Origin: Arthrobacter sp. APC 3897
Lineage (GTDB): Bacteria > Actinomycetota > Actinomycetes > Actinomycetales > Micrococcaceae
Length of the DNA stretch: 64,000 nucleotides
Assembly: GCF_030407495.1 (NCBI RefSeq)
Contig: NZ_JASDDG010000003.1
Location: forward strand, 124,001 to 188,000
Direction of reading: 5' to 3'
Shown: piece after piece, positions 35,611 through 44,120 of the stretch
Numbering within the stretch: the first letter of the stretch is position 1
Layout of the letters: the number at the start of each line of letters is the position of its first letter
Translations under genes and position numbers: made by a program
The notes under the pieces: model-generated
Seen by the model: the letters and a program-made list of their open reading frames with translations, nothing else
Told to the model about the DNA's origin: nothing
Databases searched by the model: none

Positions 35611-36159
35611 TCAGCCGGGCAGCACCAGATGGGCCGGGATACTGTCCCTGTTGGGAATTCTGCGCAGCAGCAGGGGTTCGATGAGTTCTCCCCGCCGCAG
35701 GACCGAGACATCACCGGTGGGTTCCAGGACGACCAGTGCAACTTCGGCGAAATTCCTGATGCCCGCCTGGCGCAGCTTGAAAAACAGCTCGTCCTCCACG
35801 ATTTTTGCTGATCGCAGTCCGTCAGGCAGGATCCGGTCCCCCGCCATGAGCAGGATCGGTTTGCTGGAGAAATAGGCACCCCGCTTGGTCCGGCGCAGGA
35901 CGGCCTCTAAACGGAAGAGTGCAAACATGGTGGCCAGGCCGATGACGCCGGCGGCCAGCGTGGGCGTATAGCCCAAAACCACCCTCCCCAGCACCGAGCC
36001 GAAAGCGATCACAATGGCCTTGTCCATCGTGGACCAGCTGGCCAGTGCACGCTGCCCCGCGGTTCGGATCAGGACGAAAAACGCGGCATAGATGCCAATG
36101 GCCGAAAGGATGACCCAGAGGGCTTCCAACGCAGAGATTCCAAGACTGTGGGACCACAC
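35611..36159 (-). CDS. DUF421 (YetF-like) membrane protein
   Basis: About 182 residues. N-terminal half: three hydrophobic segments (ALWVILSAIGIYAAFFVLI, AIVIAFGSVLGRVVLGY, LAAGVIGLATMFALFRLE) with RTAGQRALASWSTMD, the DUF421 hallmark loop. C-terminal half: soluble domain with KPILLMAGDRILPDGLRSAK and VALVVLEPTGDVSVLRRGE. AAGGAG lies one base before an ATG at 36165 but about 8 bases before the GTG at 36159, so I prefer the GTG. Function of the family is unknown. Confidence 0.85.
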   Translation of the reverse strand: MWSHSLGISALEALWVILSAIGIYAAFFVLIRTAGQRALASWSTMDKAIVIAFGSVLGRVVLGYTPTLAAGVIGLATMFALFRLEAVLRRTKRGAYFSSKPILLMAGDRILPDGLRSAKIVEDELFFKLRQAGIRNFAEVALVVLEPTGDVSVLRRGELIEPLLLRRIPNRDSIPAHLVLPG

Positions 36160-36332
36160 GGTCATTCTCCTTACAGGGCTGGGCCGGGACCTTATTCCGG
36201 TCCCGGACCTTCAGCCGGCGTGGAGATGAACAGGAAGCCGACGCTGAACTGAGGATGGCACCGGCAGTCGCCTGGGCCGATAGAAAAATGCTAGCCCCGG
36301 CGGTGCGGTTCCAACAGGCCGCTGCCGCGGGA

Positions 36333-36361
36333 CTGCACGGACGGCACCGTGATCCGTGCAG
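36333..36361 (-). terminator. Hairpin after the KstD-like gene
   Basis: Inverted repeat CTGCACGGA / TCCGTGCAG, 9 bp with an 11-base loop, 16 bp beyond the stop at 36378 on the minus strand. The remaining gap to 36166 holds a second, weaker 8-bp hairpin (36184-36206) and no gene that I can see. Confidence 0.6.
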
Positions 36362-36377
36362 CCCCGAAACCGGATGC

Positions 36378-37931
36378 CTAGCTCGCAGCCATGGACTGGA
36401 CCGCGCGGTAAGCGAAGACCATTGCGGTGCCGATGGGAATGCCCGGTCCCGGGTAGAACCGGCCGGAGAAGGATGCGCTCGTGTTGCCCACGGCGTACAG
36501 GCCCGGGATGGGTTCTCCGTCTTCTGACAGAACACGGGCATCGGGGTCGGTGCGCAGGCCTCCCTTGGTGCCCAGATCGCTGAGCACCATGCGTGCCGCA
36601 AAGTACGGCGGCTGGTCCAGTGCCACCAGGGCCGGATTGGGGCCGTGCGAAGGATCCGTGAAAAAGAGGTCATACGGGTCTTCACCCCGGTGGAAGTCCT
36701 CGTCCACGCCGGACTCGGCAAAACTGTTGAACCGGTGCACTGTTTCACTCAGTGCTTCCGCCGGCAGCCCGGTCCGCTCAGCCAGCTCCTCAAGGGTTTG
36801 CGCCTGAACCCAGGTTCCGGCGTCGAGGTGTTCCCGGGGTGACGTGATGTCCGGGCGCATGATCGCCGGCAGCCCGCCGCCGAAGCGTGAATCGAAGACA
36901 AACCATGAGGGGATCCGGTCTTCCGCGGCGAAAGCCATCTGGCGGCCCATCCGGTCATAGGGCAGTGACTCATTGGCGAAACGCCGTCCGTCCCCGCTCA
37001 CCATCAGTCCGCCGCGGAAGCCCAGGGTGAAGGCGCTGTCACCCGACGGCTGCAAGACCCCTGGGCACCACCAGCCTTCCTCCATCAGCTCAACAGCGGC
37101 ACCGGCCTCCTGCGCACTCCGGATGGCGGTGCCGGTGTTTGATCCCTGCGGCGCCATGCTCCAGTCCGCTGAACCGGGCGTTCCATTGTGCGTGCGCATC
37201 CCGGCGTTCGATTCAAATCCGCCGGCTCCCAGCAGCACTCCCGCTGCAGCCCTGAGCGTGTGCGGCCCTTCTGCCGTCTCCACCGAGATGCCGGCCGCCC
37301 GTCCTTCCTCGACGATGAGGCCGGTCATCTCGGTTTCGGTGCGCACAGAGCCGTTGCCGGTATTCATGAAACCCAGCAGAAGGCGACCGATGAGTGCCTG
37401 TCCGGCAGTCAACGGGCCGTCGGGGTGCGGCTCTGCCCTGCGGTCGCTCTCGATGTTCGGCCGCACCAGCGCGGCCAGGTCCCCAATCTCGCTTCTCGGA
37501 AGATCCAGCGGCATCATGGACCGTCCCGCGTCCATCCGACCGGGACCGGCAAAGTAATCGGGGAACGCGGTCCAGCGGAACTCAATGGCCGGATCATGTT
37601 CAAGGGCTTTGACCAACTCCGGGGCACTGGCCAGGAAGGCTTCCCGCCGGTCAGCTTCAGTCTCTCCCAGCAGGGACTGCAGGTAGGCGCGTGCGGCATC
37701 CACGGAATCGGCCACACCCGCCCGCTCCTGAACCTGAGTGGCAGGCAGCCAGCAGGAGGCTCCGGAATAGGACGACGTCCCGCCAAGGAACGGTGTCTTT
37801 TCAACTACCAGTGTTTTTAATCCGCGGGAGGCAGCGCTGAAGGCACCTGCCATGGCCCCTGCTCCGGAACCGACCACAATGACGTCATATTCGCTGTCCC
37901 AGTCCTGCACATTTACCTGCCCGATTGTCAT
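36378..37931 (-). CDS. FAD-dependent 3-ketosteroid-delta1-dehydrogenase-like protein (KstD family)
   Basis: A 517-residue flavoprotein. The start ATG at 37931 (MTIGQVNVQDWDSEYD). FAD-binding GSGAGAMAGAFSAASRGLKT near residues 22-41, then VVEKTPFLGGTSSYSGASCW. The C-terminal block GNTSASFSGRFYPGPGIPIG contains the Tyr-Pro-Gly-Pro-Gly that in KstD supplies the Tyr/Gly pair binding the 3-keto group. It would introduce the 1,2 double bond which, with KshAB hydroxylation, opens ring B. KstD paralogues differ in position (delta1 or delta4) and substrate, so the exact member is uncertain. Divergent from kshA. Confidence 0.85.
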   Translation of the reverse strand: MTIGQVNVQDWDSEYDVIVVGSGAGAMAGAFSAASRGLKTLVVEKTPFLGGTSSYSGASCWLPATQVQERAGVADSVDAARAYLQSLLGETEADRREAFLASAPELVKALEHDPAIEFRWTAFPDYFAGPGRMDAGRSMMPLDLPRSEIGDLAALVRPNIESDRRAEPHPDGPLTAGQALIGRLLLGFMNTGNGSVRTETEMTGLIVEEGRAAGISVETAEGPHTLRAAAGVLLGAGGFESNAGMRTHNGTPGSADWSMAPQGSNTGTAIRSAQEAGAAVELMEEGWWCPGVLQPSGDSAFTLGFRGGLMVSGDGRRFANESLPYDRMGRQMAFAAEDRIPSWFVFDSRFGGGLPAIMRPDITSPREHLDAGTWVQAQTLEELAERTGLPAEALSETVHRFNSFAESGVDEDFHRGEDPYDLFFTDPSHGPNPALVALDQPPYFAARMVLSDLGTKGGLRTDPDARVLSEDGEPIPGLYAVGNTSASFSGRFYPGPGIPIGTAMVFAYRAVQSMAAS

Positions 37932-38126
37932 CGTTTTCCTTTTCGTTGCCGGGCCCCACCCACAGGCGTCCACCGCCGAGCCCCGGGGCAAGACTTGCAG
38001 GAGGGAATGTGGCCGTGAGCCGTTGTCCCATACATCGGGACTGGCTCCGTTCCGTGCCTATGTGTGCGTAGATTCCAGTCAAGAAGTTCGGCTCCAAATA
38101 AACGCAATTGAAGGGACGGATTCCAC

Positions 38127-39284
38127 ATGAGCATTGTTGAGTCAGATCAGGATCAAATCAGGCAGATTGAAGCCGGCCAGACCCGCACGCGGTTCGCGCG
38201 CGGTTGGCACTGCCTTGGCTTGGCGGACAAATACAAGGACGGCAAGCCGCACACTGTGAAGGCCTTCGGCCAGAAGCTGGTGATTTTCTCCGGATCTGAC
38301 GGCGCAGTCAACGTTCTGGACGCCTACTGCCGGCACCTGGGCGGAGACCTGTCACAGGGCACCGTGAAGGGGAACGAGATTGCCTGCCCGTTCCATGACT
38401 GGCGCTGGGGAGGCGACGGACGCTGCAAGTCCGTCCCCTACGCGCGCCGGGTTCCCATGCGCGCACGCACCGCCACCTGGCAGACACTCGTGCAGGACGG
38501 GCTGCTGTTTGTCTGGAATGACCCGGAAGGCAATCCGCCGCCCGAGGGGGTTGTCATTCCCCGCATTGAAGGCGCCGAGGATGACGGCTGGACCGACTGG
38601 GTCTGGACCGAACTTGTGGTCAAGACCAGCACCCGCGAAATCATGGACAACATCGTGGACATGGCGCACTTTTTCTACATCCACAACAACTTCCCCACCT
38701 ATTTCAAGAACGTCTTCGAAGGCCATACCGCCACCCAGTATTTCGACGGGATTGCGCGTGAGGATGTCACCCCTGCCAATCCGGACCCCAAGGCACCGAA
38801 GATGCAGAAGACAAGTTCGGTGGCGTCTTACCACGGGCCCTCCTTCATGATTGACGACCTCGCCTACACCTATGAGACCTTTACCATGAAGACCGTCCTC
38901 ATCAATGCGCACTACCCCATTGATGAGGACTCCTTTGTCCTGATGTCCGGCATCATTGTGGAGAAGAAGCCTGAGCTGCCCGGCGATCCGGACATGATTG
39001 CCAGCAACCAGGCCAAGTGGATCCTGAACGGCTTTAACCAGGACGTGCAGATCTGGCAGAACAAGGCCCGCGTGGACAACCCGCTGCTGTGCGAGGAAGA
39101 CGGCGCCGTCTACCAGATCCGCCGCTGGTACGAGCAGTTCTTTGTGGACGCCGCTGAAGTAACGCCGGAGATGACGGACCGTTTTGAACACGAGCTGGAC
39201 ACCACCAAGCCGGTTGAGAGCTGGCGCAAGCAGGTGGCTGAGAACGTGGCAGCACGGAAGGCCGCAGAGGGGCAGCTGATTTGA
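38127..39284 (+). CDS. kshA: 3-ketosteroid-9-alpha-monooxygenase, oxygenase component (KshA)
   Basis: A 385-residue Rieske non-heme iron oxygenase. Rieske cluster ligands: Cys68-His70 (YCRHLGGD) and Cys87-His90 (ACPFHDW). Mononuclear iron ligands: His181, His186 (NIVDMAHFFYIHNNFP) and probably Asp306 (NQDVQIW). The first two positions equal those reported for M. tuberculosis KshA, and length also agrees. Electrons should come from the KshB-type reductase encoded at 39695. Reaction: 9-alpha-hydroxylation of 3-ketosteroids, which with KstD causes ring-B fission. A small Cys protein gene overlaps its stop. Confidence 0.93.
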   Translation: MSIVESDQDQIRQIEAGQTRTRFARGWHCLGLADKYKDGKPHTVKAFGQKLVIFSGSDGAVNVLDAYCRHLGGDLSQGTVKGNEIACPFHDWRWGGDGRCKSVPYARRVPMRARTATWQTLVQDGLLFVWNDPEGNPPPEGVVIPRIEGAEDDGWTDWVWTELVVKTSTREIMDNIVDMAHFFYIHNNFPTYFKNVFEGHTATQYFDGIAREDVTPANPDPKAPKMQKTSSVASYHGPSFMIDDLAYTYETFTMKTVLINAHYPIDEDSFVLMSGIIVEKKPELPGDPDMIASNQAKWILNGFNQDVQIWQNKARVDNPLLCEEDGAVYQIRRWYEQFFVDAAEVTPEMTDRFEHELDTTKPVESWRKQVAENVAARKAAEGQLI

Positions 39285-39565
39285 TGCAGTCCCCCACCGA
39301 TGTCCGGCTTATCGACAACCCCATGCAGCCGCTTGCCTGCAGCGGCTGCGCAGCGTCGGTCCTGGTCCGCAAGTCGAACTGGCAGCAGACCAGCATCCAG
39401 TGGAATGAAACGGCGCAGAAGGCCTGCCTGGAGCGTCCGCGCTCCTGCAGCGGTGAGAACCAGACCAAACAGTTTCCCGGCTGCGAGACGCTGGCTGAAA
39501 CTATTCGGTCCGCCTCGCTGGAAGGGACCATTGAGGTCATTTACCGGGACGTCCCGGAAAAGTAG
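39284..39565 (+). CDS. Uncharacterised small Cys-containing protein coupled to kshA
   Basis: A 93-residue protein starting at ATG 39284, which shares the last base of the kshA stop (TGATG); a TTG at 39281 is an alternative. It has Cys in PLACSGCAAS, then KACLERPRSCSG and FPGCETLAE, five Cys in all, and otherwise a small mixed alpha/beta pattern. It lacks a recognisable ferredoxin spacing. The Cys pattern suggests metal or cluster binding, and the coupling suggests a role with KshA, perhaps cluster delivery or stability (inference). Followed by a very strong terminator. Confidence 0.8.
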   Translation: MQSPTDVRLIDNPMQPLACSGCAASVLVRKSNWQQTSIQWNETAQKACLERPRSCSGENQTKQFPGCETLAETIRSASLEGTIEVIYRDVPEK

Positions 39566-39580
39566 CCTTCGGGACCGGGA

Positions 39581-39631
39581 GCAATAAAGAAGGAGAGCAG
39601 TTCACAATGAACTGCTCTCCTTCTTTATTGC
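39581..39631. terminator. Bidirectional terminator between the kshA and kshB transcripts
   Basis: Perfect 24-bp inverted repeat, arms 39581-39604 (starting GCAATAAAGAAGGAGAGCAG) and 39608-39631, with only 3 loop bases. AT-rich stem base gives U-rich tracts in both directions. The strongest hairpin in the window. Confidence 0.95.
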
Positions 39632-39694
39632 CGAATCCTTAGTGCGTAGTCGACTGTTCCCGCAGGCCCGGACGGCGTGCGGGAACAGCCAATT

Positions 39695-40762
39695 CTATTC
39701 GTCGTACGTGATGCGGACCGGACCGCTGACGGGCAGCGCCTGGCAGGCAAGCACATATCCGTCGCGCAGATCCGCTGCGTCCAGGACCTCGTTGTTCTCC
39801 ATACGGACCTCTCCTTGAAGAATCCGGCAGGTGCAGGCGCTGCACGCGCCTTCCCGGCAGGAATACGGAGCGTCCAGGCCTGCCTTAAGCAGAACATCCA
39901 GGAGCCTGTTGCCCCCCGCCCAGGGCACCGATGTGCTGACGCCGTCCATTTCCACGTCCACAACAGTGTCTGTGCCCGATCCGTCGCTGACCACGGTTTC
40001 CACCGGCGCAAAGGGATCGGTTCCCAGCGAGGCAAAGCGCTCAATGTGGATCTGCCCCGACGGCATGCCCAGGCCTTCCAGTGCCCGCGAGACACAGTCC
40101 ATGAACGGACCCGGGCCGCAGATGAAGACTTCACGGTCAACGTAGGGCGCGGAGAGTGCACTAAGGGTGGCGTCGTCGGGCAGGCCCTGCACCGTTCCCA
40201 GCCAATGGATGATGGTAAGCCGGCCCGGGTAGGCCGCGGTGAGGGCAATCAGCTCCTCACGGAAGATGATCGAGGTTTCATCCTGGTTGGCGTAGAACAG
40301 GGTGATGAGGCCCGTCCCCGCGGCCAGCACTGATTTAAGGATGGACATCACCGGAGTGATCCCGCTGCCGCCGGCAAAGAGAAGGAAATTGTCGGTCAGC
40401 GAGCGCGGGGTGAAGGTGCCCGCCGGCCGGAGGACGTCCAGCACGTTGCCCTCCACGGCATTGTCACAGAGCCAGTTGGAGCCGAAGCCCTCCCGCGTGC
40501 GCTTGACGGTGACTTTGAGCTTTTCATCGTGCAGCGGCGTGCTGCACAGTGAATAGCACCGCGCGGCCCCGCCCGGCCGGTCACTCGGAATGCGGATGGT
40601 CAGGAACTGTCCGGGCTTGTAGCTGAAGCTGTCACGGCCTTCACCCTCTGGTTCCAGCACCAGGGTGTGTGCGTCGGCGGTCTCCCGGATGACCTCAACC
40701 ACGCGCACCTGCAGCGGCGCCGCGGTTTTCGCCGGGCTTATCCGGGTGGTGGGGGCACTCAC
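39695..40762 (-). CDS. kshB: 3-ketosteroid-9-alpha-monooxygenase, ferredoxin reductase component (KshB)
   Basis: A 355-residue reductase. I chose GTG 40762 (VSAPTTRISP), which overlaps the hydrolase stop as GTGA and has AAAGAGG upstream. FAD-binding motif RCYSLCSTPL near residues 68-77; NAD part LFAGGSGITPVMSIL and FICGPGPFMD; C-terminal plant-type [2Fe-2S] site YSCREGACSACTC. The order FAD-NAD-ferredoxin and length match KshB. It supplies electrons to KshA. Confidence 0.93.
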   Translation of the reverse strand: MSAPTTRISPAKTAAPLQVRVVEVIRETADAHTLVLEPEGEGRDSFSYKPGQFLTIRIPSDRPGGAARCYSLCSTPLHDEKLKVTVKRTREGFGSNWLCDNAVEGNVLDVLRPAGTFTPRSLTDNFLLFAGGSGITPVMSILKSVLAAGTGLITLFYANQDETSIIFREELIALTAAYPGRLTIIHWLGTVQGLPDDATLSALSAPYVDREVFICGPGPFMDCVSRALEGLGMPSGQIHIERFASLGTDPFAPVETVVSDGSGTDTVVDVEMDGVSTSVPWAGGNRLLDVLLKAGLDAPYSCREGACSACTCRILQGEVRMENNEVLDAADLRDGYVLACQALPVSGPVRITYDE

Positions 40763-41661
40763 TTGTCTGCCTCTTTCCGGCGCAGGAAGGAGAGCACGGT
40801 GCTTTCGAACGCTTCCTTCTGCTCGATCATGGCCCAGTGGCCGCAATTGGGGAAAATGTGCACTTCCACGTCGGGAATGGTCCGCAGGGGCACCAGGATC
40901 CCGTCCAGCGGGGAAACGCGGTCATCACGGCCCCAGGTAATCAGGGTCTTGGCCTTAAGCCTGTGGAGCTGGGCCCAGGAGGGGGCCGCATCGGAAGCTG
41001 CCGCCGCAGCAGCGGCGCCCTGCATGGCAGTACGGCTGTACATCTTCCGTGCGCTTTTCAGCGTGTCAGGGTCCGTTGCCTGCTCCCAGCGCTGCTCGAT
41101 CATTTCCTCGGTGACCAGTGACTGGTCGTAAACCATGGACTGCAGCCACTGGACCAGGCGTTCCTTCGTAGGATCCTCGGTGAAAGCCATCAGAAGGTTG
41201 ATCCCCTCGGCCGGCGAGGAACTGAAAAGATTCACTCCCATCCCGCCCATCGTCACCAGCCGGCGGACCCGCTCGGGTTCCGCGATCGCATACCGCGTGC
41301 CGATGAATCCGCCCATCGAGTTGCCGATGATGTCCACGCTGTCCAGGCCCAGGCCGTTCATCAGGTCACCGACGGCCTGGATCCCCGCCTGCATGGGGTG
41401 CAGGTCAGTGGGGTCGCTGACACCAAAGCCGGGAAACTCCAGGACGAGGCACCGGAAGTGCCGGGCGAAGGCCGGAAGGATGCCGGCAAAGTTGCGCAGT
41501 CCGGTCACCCCGGGGCCGGAGCCGTGCAGGAAAAGTAGCGGCGGTCCGTCGCCGGTTTCATGGCAGCGCAGCACACCGTGTTCGGTCTGCAGCTCATGCA
41601 GGATTAATCCGTCAGTGCTTGGGGCCGTCGTGCCCGTTTCATGGCGAAGGTCCGTGGTCAT
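40759..41661 (-). CDS. hsaD: 4,9-DSHA hydrolase (HsaD), meta-cleavage product hydrolase
   Basis: A 300-residue alpha/beta hydrolase of the C-C bond (MCP) type. Nucleophile Ser115 in IIGNSMGGFIG; oxyanion motif FLHGSGPGVTGLRNF; acid in WGRDDRVSPLDG; base His in FPNCGHWAMIEQ. Cleaves the HsaC ring-fission product to 9,17-dioxo-secoandrostane acid and 2-hydroxyhexadienoate. Coupled to kshB by 4-bp overlap and divergent from hsaA. Biphenyl-type hydrolases share these motifs; the neighbourhood favours HsaD. Confidence 0.9.
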   Translation of the reverse strand: MTTDLRHETGTTAPSTDGLILHELQTEHGVLRCHETGDGPPLLFLHGSGPGVTGLRNFAGILPAFARHFRCLVLEFPGFGVSDPTDLHPMQAGIQAVGDLMNGLGLDSVDIIGNSMGGFIGTRYAIAEPERVRRLVTMGGMGVNLFSSSPAEGINLLMAFTEDPTKERLVQWLQSMVYDQSLVTEEMIEQRWEQATDPDTLKSARKMYSRTAMQGAAAAAAASDAAPSWAQLHRLKAKTLITWGRDDRVSPLDGILVPLRTIPDVEVHIFPNCGHWAMIEQKEAFESTVLSFLRRKEADK

Positions 41662-41781
41662 TTTCTGGCTCCTCGATGTACGAGTCTCGTCGGTCTATGA
41701 GAACCCTAAGCAGTGCAGTGAACAGCTGGCGTGCAGGTCTCGATCAGCGGGATAAAAGCAGCGGCCGGCCCAAATCCCAGT

Positions 41782-41794
41782 GAATGAGACATTC
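41782..41794. promoter_or_regulatory. Palindrome in the hsaD-hsaA divergent control region
   Basis: GAATG-AGA-CATTC, perfect 5-bp arms around AGA, lying inside larger GC arms (GGCCGGCCC to the left and GGGCCGGCC to the right). TAGATT at 41819-41824 is a plausible -10 box for hsaA. Candidate operator for the cluster regulator (IclR or tandem TetR). Confidence 0.45.
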
Positions 41795-41872
41795 GGGGCC
41801 GGCCCGGAGCATCGCGCCTAGATTCACCACAGCGGCGGCGTCAACGCCCCGGAGAGAAAGCGAGATGCATCA

Positions 41873-43057
41873 ATGACGATTACTGCAACTTCAGATGTCC
41901 TGACCGAACGGGGGGAAGAGCTGCGTTCCCAGGGTCAAATCAACGAGGATCTGGGAAAGCTCAGCGATACCACCGTGGACATCCTGCGCCAAAGCGGTGT
42001 CATGAAGCTGCTGGCACCCGTGGAGTACGGCGGAACGCGGGCGCACCCGGTGGAGTTCGCCGAAACCGTCATGCGGATCGCCAGCCTCGACGGTGCCGCC
42101 GGCTGGGTGTCCGGCGTCGTCGGCGTCCATCCCTGGGAACTCGAGATCATGTCTCCCAAGCTGCAGGAGGAGATCTGGGGTGCCGACCAGGACACCTGGG
42201 TCTCTTCTCCCTATGCGCCGATGGGCGTTGCTACTCCGGTTGACGGGGGCTACCAGGTCACCGGGCACTGGCAGTTTTCCACCGGGACCGACCACGCCAA
42301 CTGGGTGATCCTGGGAGCATTTGTCGGCGGGGCCGACGGCAAGCCGCTGCAGCCGTTCCAGTCCGTTCACATTGTTGTCCCCCGCGCCGATTACACCATC
42401 GTGGAAGATTCCTGGGATGTTGTGGGGCTGAAGGGAACCGGCAGCAAAGACGTCACCATCAAGGACAAGTTTGTTCCCGGGTACCGGGTGATCAACCAGG
42501 CGGACCTCTTCTCCGGAAAGGTTGCCCGGGAAGCGGGTAAGACCGACCCCATTCACCGGATCCCGTTCTACAGCCTGTTCCCGCTGGGACTCACCTCCGC
42601 CGTCATCGGCATCGCCGAGGGTGCCCTGCATGCCCACCTGGAATACCAGCGCAACCGTCAGCAGGGCAACGGGTTCAAGAGCACCCAGGACCCCTACAGC
42701 ATGTATGCCGTCAGCGAGGCCGCCGGGGAGATCAGGGCATCGCGCGCAGCGCTTCTGGACAACATCAGCAGAATTTACGACACGGCGGCCCGGGGCCGCG
42801 AGATTTCCCTGGAGGAACGCGCCGTAGGCCGCCGGACGCAGATCCAGGCCGCCTGGCGCGCCACGGCCGCCGTCGACACCATCCTGTCCCGCTCCGGCGG
42901 CAACGGACTGCGCATGAACAACCCGATCCAGCGGTTCTGGCGGGATGCGCACATGGGCCTGGCACATGCCATCCACGTACCCGGCCCCACGTACCACGCT
43001 GCCGTTCTCACCGAGCTCGGACTGGAACCGCCGGCAAATCTGTCGAGCATGGTCTAG
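41873..43057 (+). CDS. hsaA: 3-HSA hydroxylase, flavin-dependent oxygenase subunit (HsaA)
   Basis: A 394-residue group D flavin monooxygenase with acyl-CoA dehydrogenase fold. Matching segments: VEFAETVMRIASLDGAAGWV, GHWQFSTGTDHANWVILGAF, GLKGTGSKDVTIKDKFVP and RFWRDAHMGLAHAIHV near the C-terminus. Length is that of M. tuberculosis HsaA. It hydroxylates the phenolic secosteroid 3-HSA to the catechol with reduced FMN from the HsaB-type reductase encoded at 48512. First gene of the rightward transcript; GGAGAG precedes the ATG. Confidence 0.93.
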   Translation: MTITATSDVLTERGEELRSQGQINEDLGKLSDTTVDILRQSGVMKLLAPVEYGGTRAHPVEFAETVMRIASLDGAAGWVSGVVGVHPWELEIMSPKLQEEIWGADQDTWVSSPYAPMGVATPVDGGYQVTGHWQFSTGTDHANWVILGAFVGGADGKPLQPFQSVHIVVPRADYTIVEDSWDVVGLKGTGSKDVTIKDKFVPGYRVINQADLFSGKVAREAGKTDPIHRIPFYSLFPLGLTSAVIGIAEGALHAHLEYQRNRQQGNGFKSTQDPYSMYAVSEAAGEIRASRAALLDNISRIYDTAARGREISLEERAVGRRTQIQAAWRATAAVDTILSRSGGNGLRMNNPIQRFWRDAHMGLAHAIHVPGPTYHAAVLTELGLEPPANLSSMV

Positions 43058-43102
43058 TTCAGCCCGTCAACCGCAACCCCAACACAGCAAGGCGAGGAAA
43101 CA

Positions 43103-44029
43103 TTGACTCACATCAAAGGACTGGGCTATCTGAAGGTCCAGACCCGTCATATTGACCGCTGGCGCGAGCTGACCGTTGAAGGTCTTGGCTTCGCCGAAAC
43201 CGTAGGCCCCGATCCGGACGGACTGTACCTCCGCATGGATGAACGGGAATCCCGCCTGGTCGTTCTCCCCGGCGAGAAGGATGCCGTTGTGGCCGTTGGC
43301 TGGGAAGTCCGCGACCAGTTTGGTCTCGCAGCCGTGGCCAGGGCAGTGGAAGGTGCCGGAATCAGCGTCACCTGGCTGACCGAGGAAGAGAATGACCAGC
43401 GCGGTCTGGAACAGGTGATCACCTTCACCGATCCCGGCGGAACGCCCGTGGAGATCTTCTTCGGTCCGCGGCTGGACCACAGTCCGCTGATCACCGGTTA
43501 CGCCCAGAAGTTTGTCACGGGCGCCCAGGGCATGGGCCACGTGGTGCTTCCCACCACCAAGATGGATGAAACGACGTCGTTCTACACCGACGTCCTGGGC
43601 TTCCTCCCGCGCGGTGCAGTGCGTCTGGGCCCGAGCCGCCCCGCCGTCCGGTTCCGCTTCTTCGGTGTGAACCAGCGCCACCACAGCCTGGCCATCGGCC
43701 CCGCCCCGCATGGCGAAGAGCCCGGTCTCGTGCACCTGATGGTGGAGGTCGAGGACCTGGACACTGTTGGCCGCGCGCTGGACAAGGTCACCAAGCTGGG
43801 CTTCAGCCTGTCTGCCGCCCTGGGCCGCCATACCAACGACAAGATGGTGTCCTTCTACGTCCGCGCACCCGGCGGCTGGGACATCGAGTTCGGTACCGCC
43901 GGCATGCTCGTGGACGAGTCCTATTACACGGCTGAGGAAATCACTTCCGAAAGCTACTGGGGCCACGACCACTCCGCGGGCGAGCCGCTCGCGGCCTTCA
44001 CACCGCCCCAGGCAGTCACCGTCAGCTAG
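43103..44029 (+). CDS. hsaC: 3,4-DHSA extradiol dioxygenase (HsaC)
   Basis: A 308-residue type I two-domain extradiol dioxygenase. Iron ligands fit His146 (MGHVVLPT), His211 (LVHLMVEV) and Glu262 (WDIEFGTAG); second-sphere His193/194 (QRHHSLAIG) and a Tyr in SFYVRAPGG are also present. Cleaves ring A of the catecholic secosteroid. It starts at TTG 43103 with GAGG upstream, 45 bp after hsaA. A large terminator hairpin follows its stop. Confidence 0.93.
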   Translation: MTHIKGLGYLKVQTRHIDRWRELTVEGLGFAETVGPDPDGLYLRMDERESRLVVLPGEKDAVVAVGWEVRDQFGLAAVARAVEGAGISVTWLTEEENDQRGLEQVITFTDPGGTPVEIFFGPRLDHSPLITGYAQKFVTGAQGMGHVVLPTTKMDETTSFYTDVLGFLPRGAVRLGPSRPAVRFRFFGVNQRHHSLAIGPAPHGEEPGLVHLMVEVEDLDTVGRALDKVTKLGFSLSAALGRHTNDKMVSFYVRAPGGWDIEFGTAGMLVDESYYTAEEITSESYWGHDHSAGEPLAAFTPPQAVTVS

Positions 44030-44048
44030 CACCCGCAGCTTCCGCGCG

Positions 44049-44090
44049 GCACAGGGGGAGGGACAGTTTGGCCTGTCCCTCCCCCTGTGC
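44049..44090 (+). terminator. Terminator after hsaC
   Basis: Perfect 18-bp inverted repeat, left arm GCACAGGGGGAGGGACAG (44049-44066), 6-base loop, right arm 44073-44090. It sits between hsaC and the NTF2-like gene and may attenuate transcription into it. Confidence 0.88.
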
Positions 44091-44120
44091 CTGCTACTCC
44101 CTTATTCCGGAAGGAACCCC

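Noticed and set aside
36184-36206. 8-bp hairpin between the DUF421 and KstD-like genes
   Set aside because: Weak stem far from both gene ends; chance pairing is likely in GC-rich DNA.
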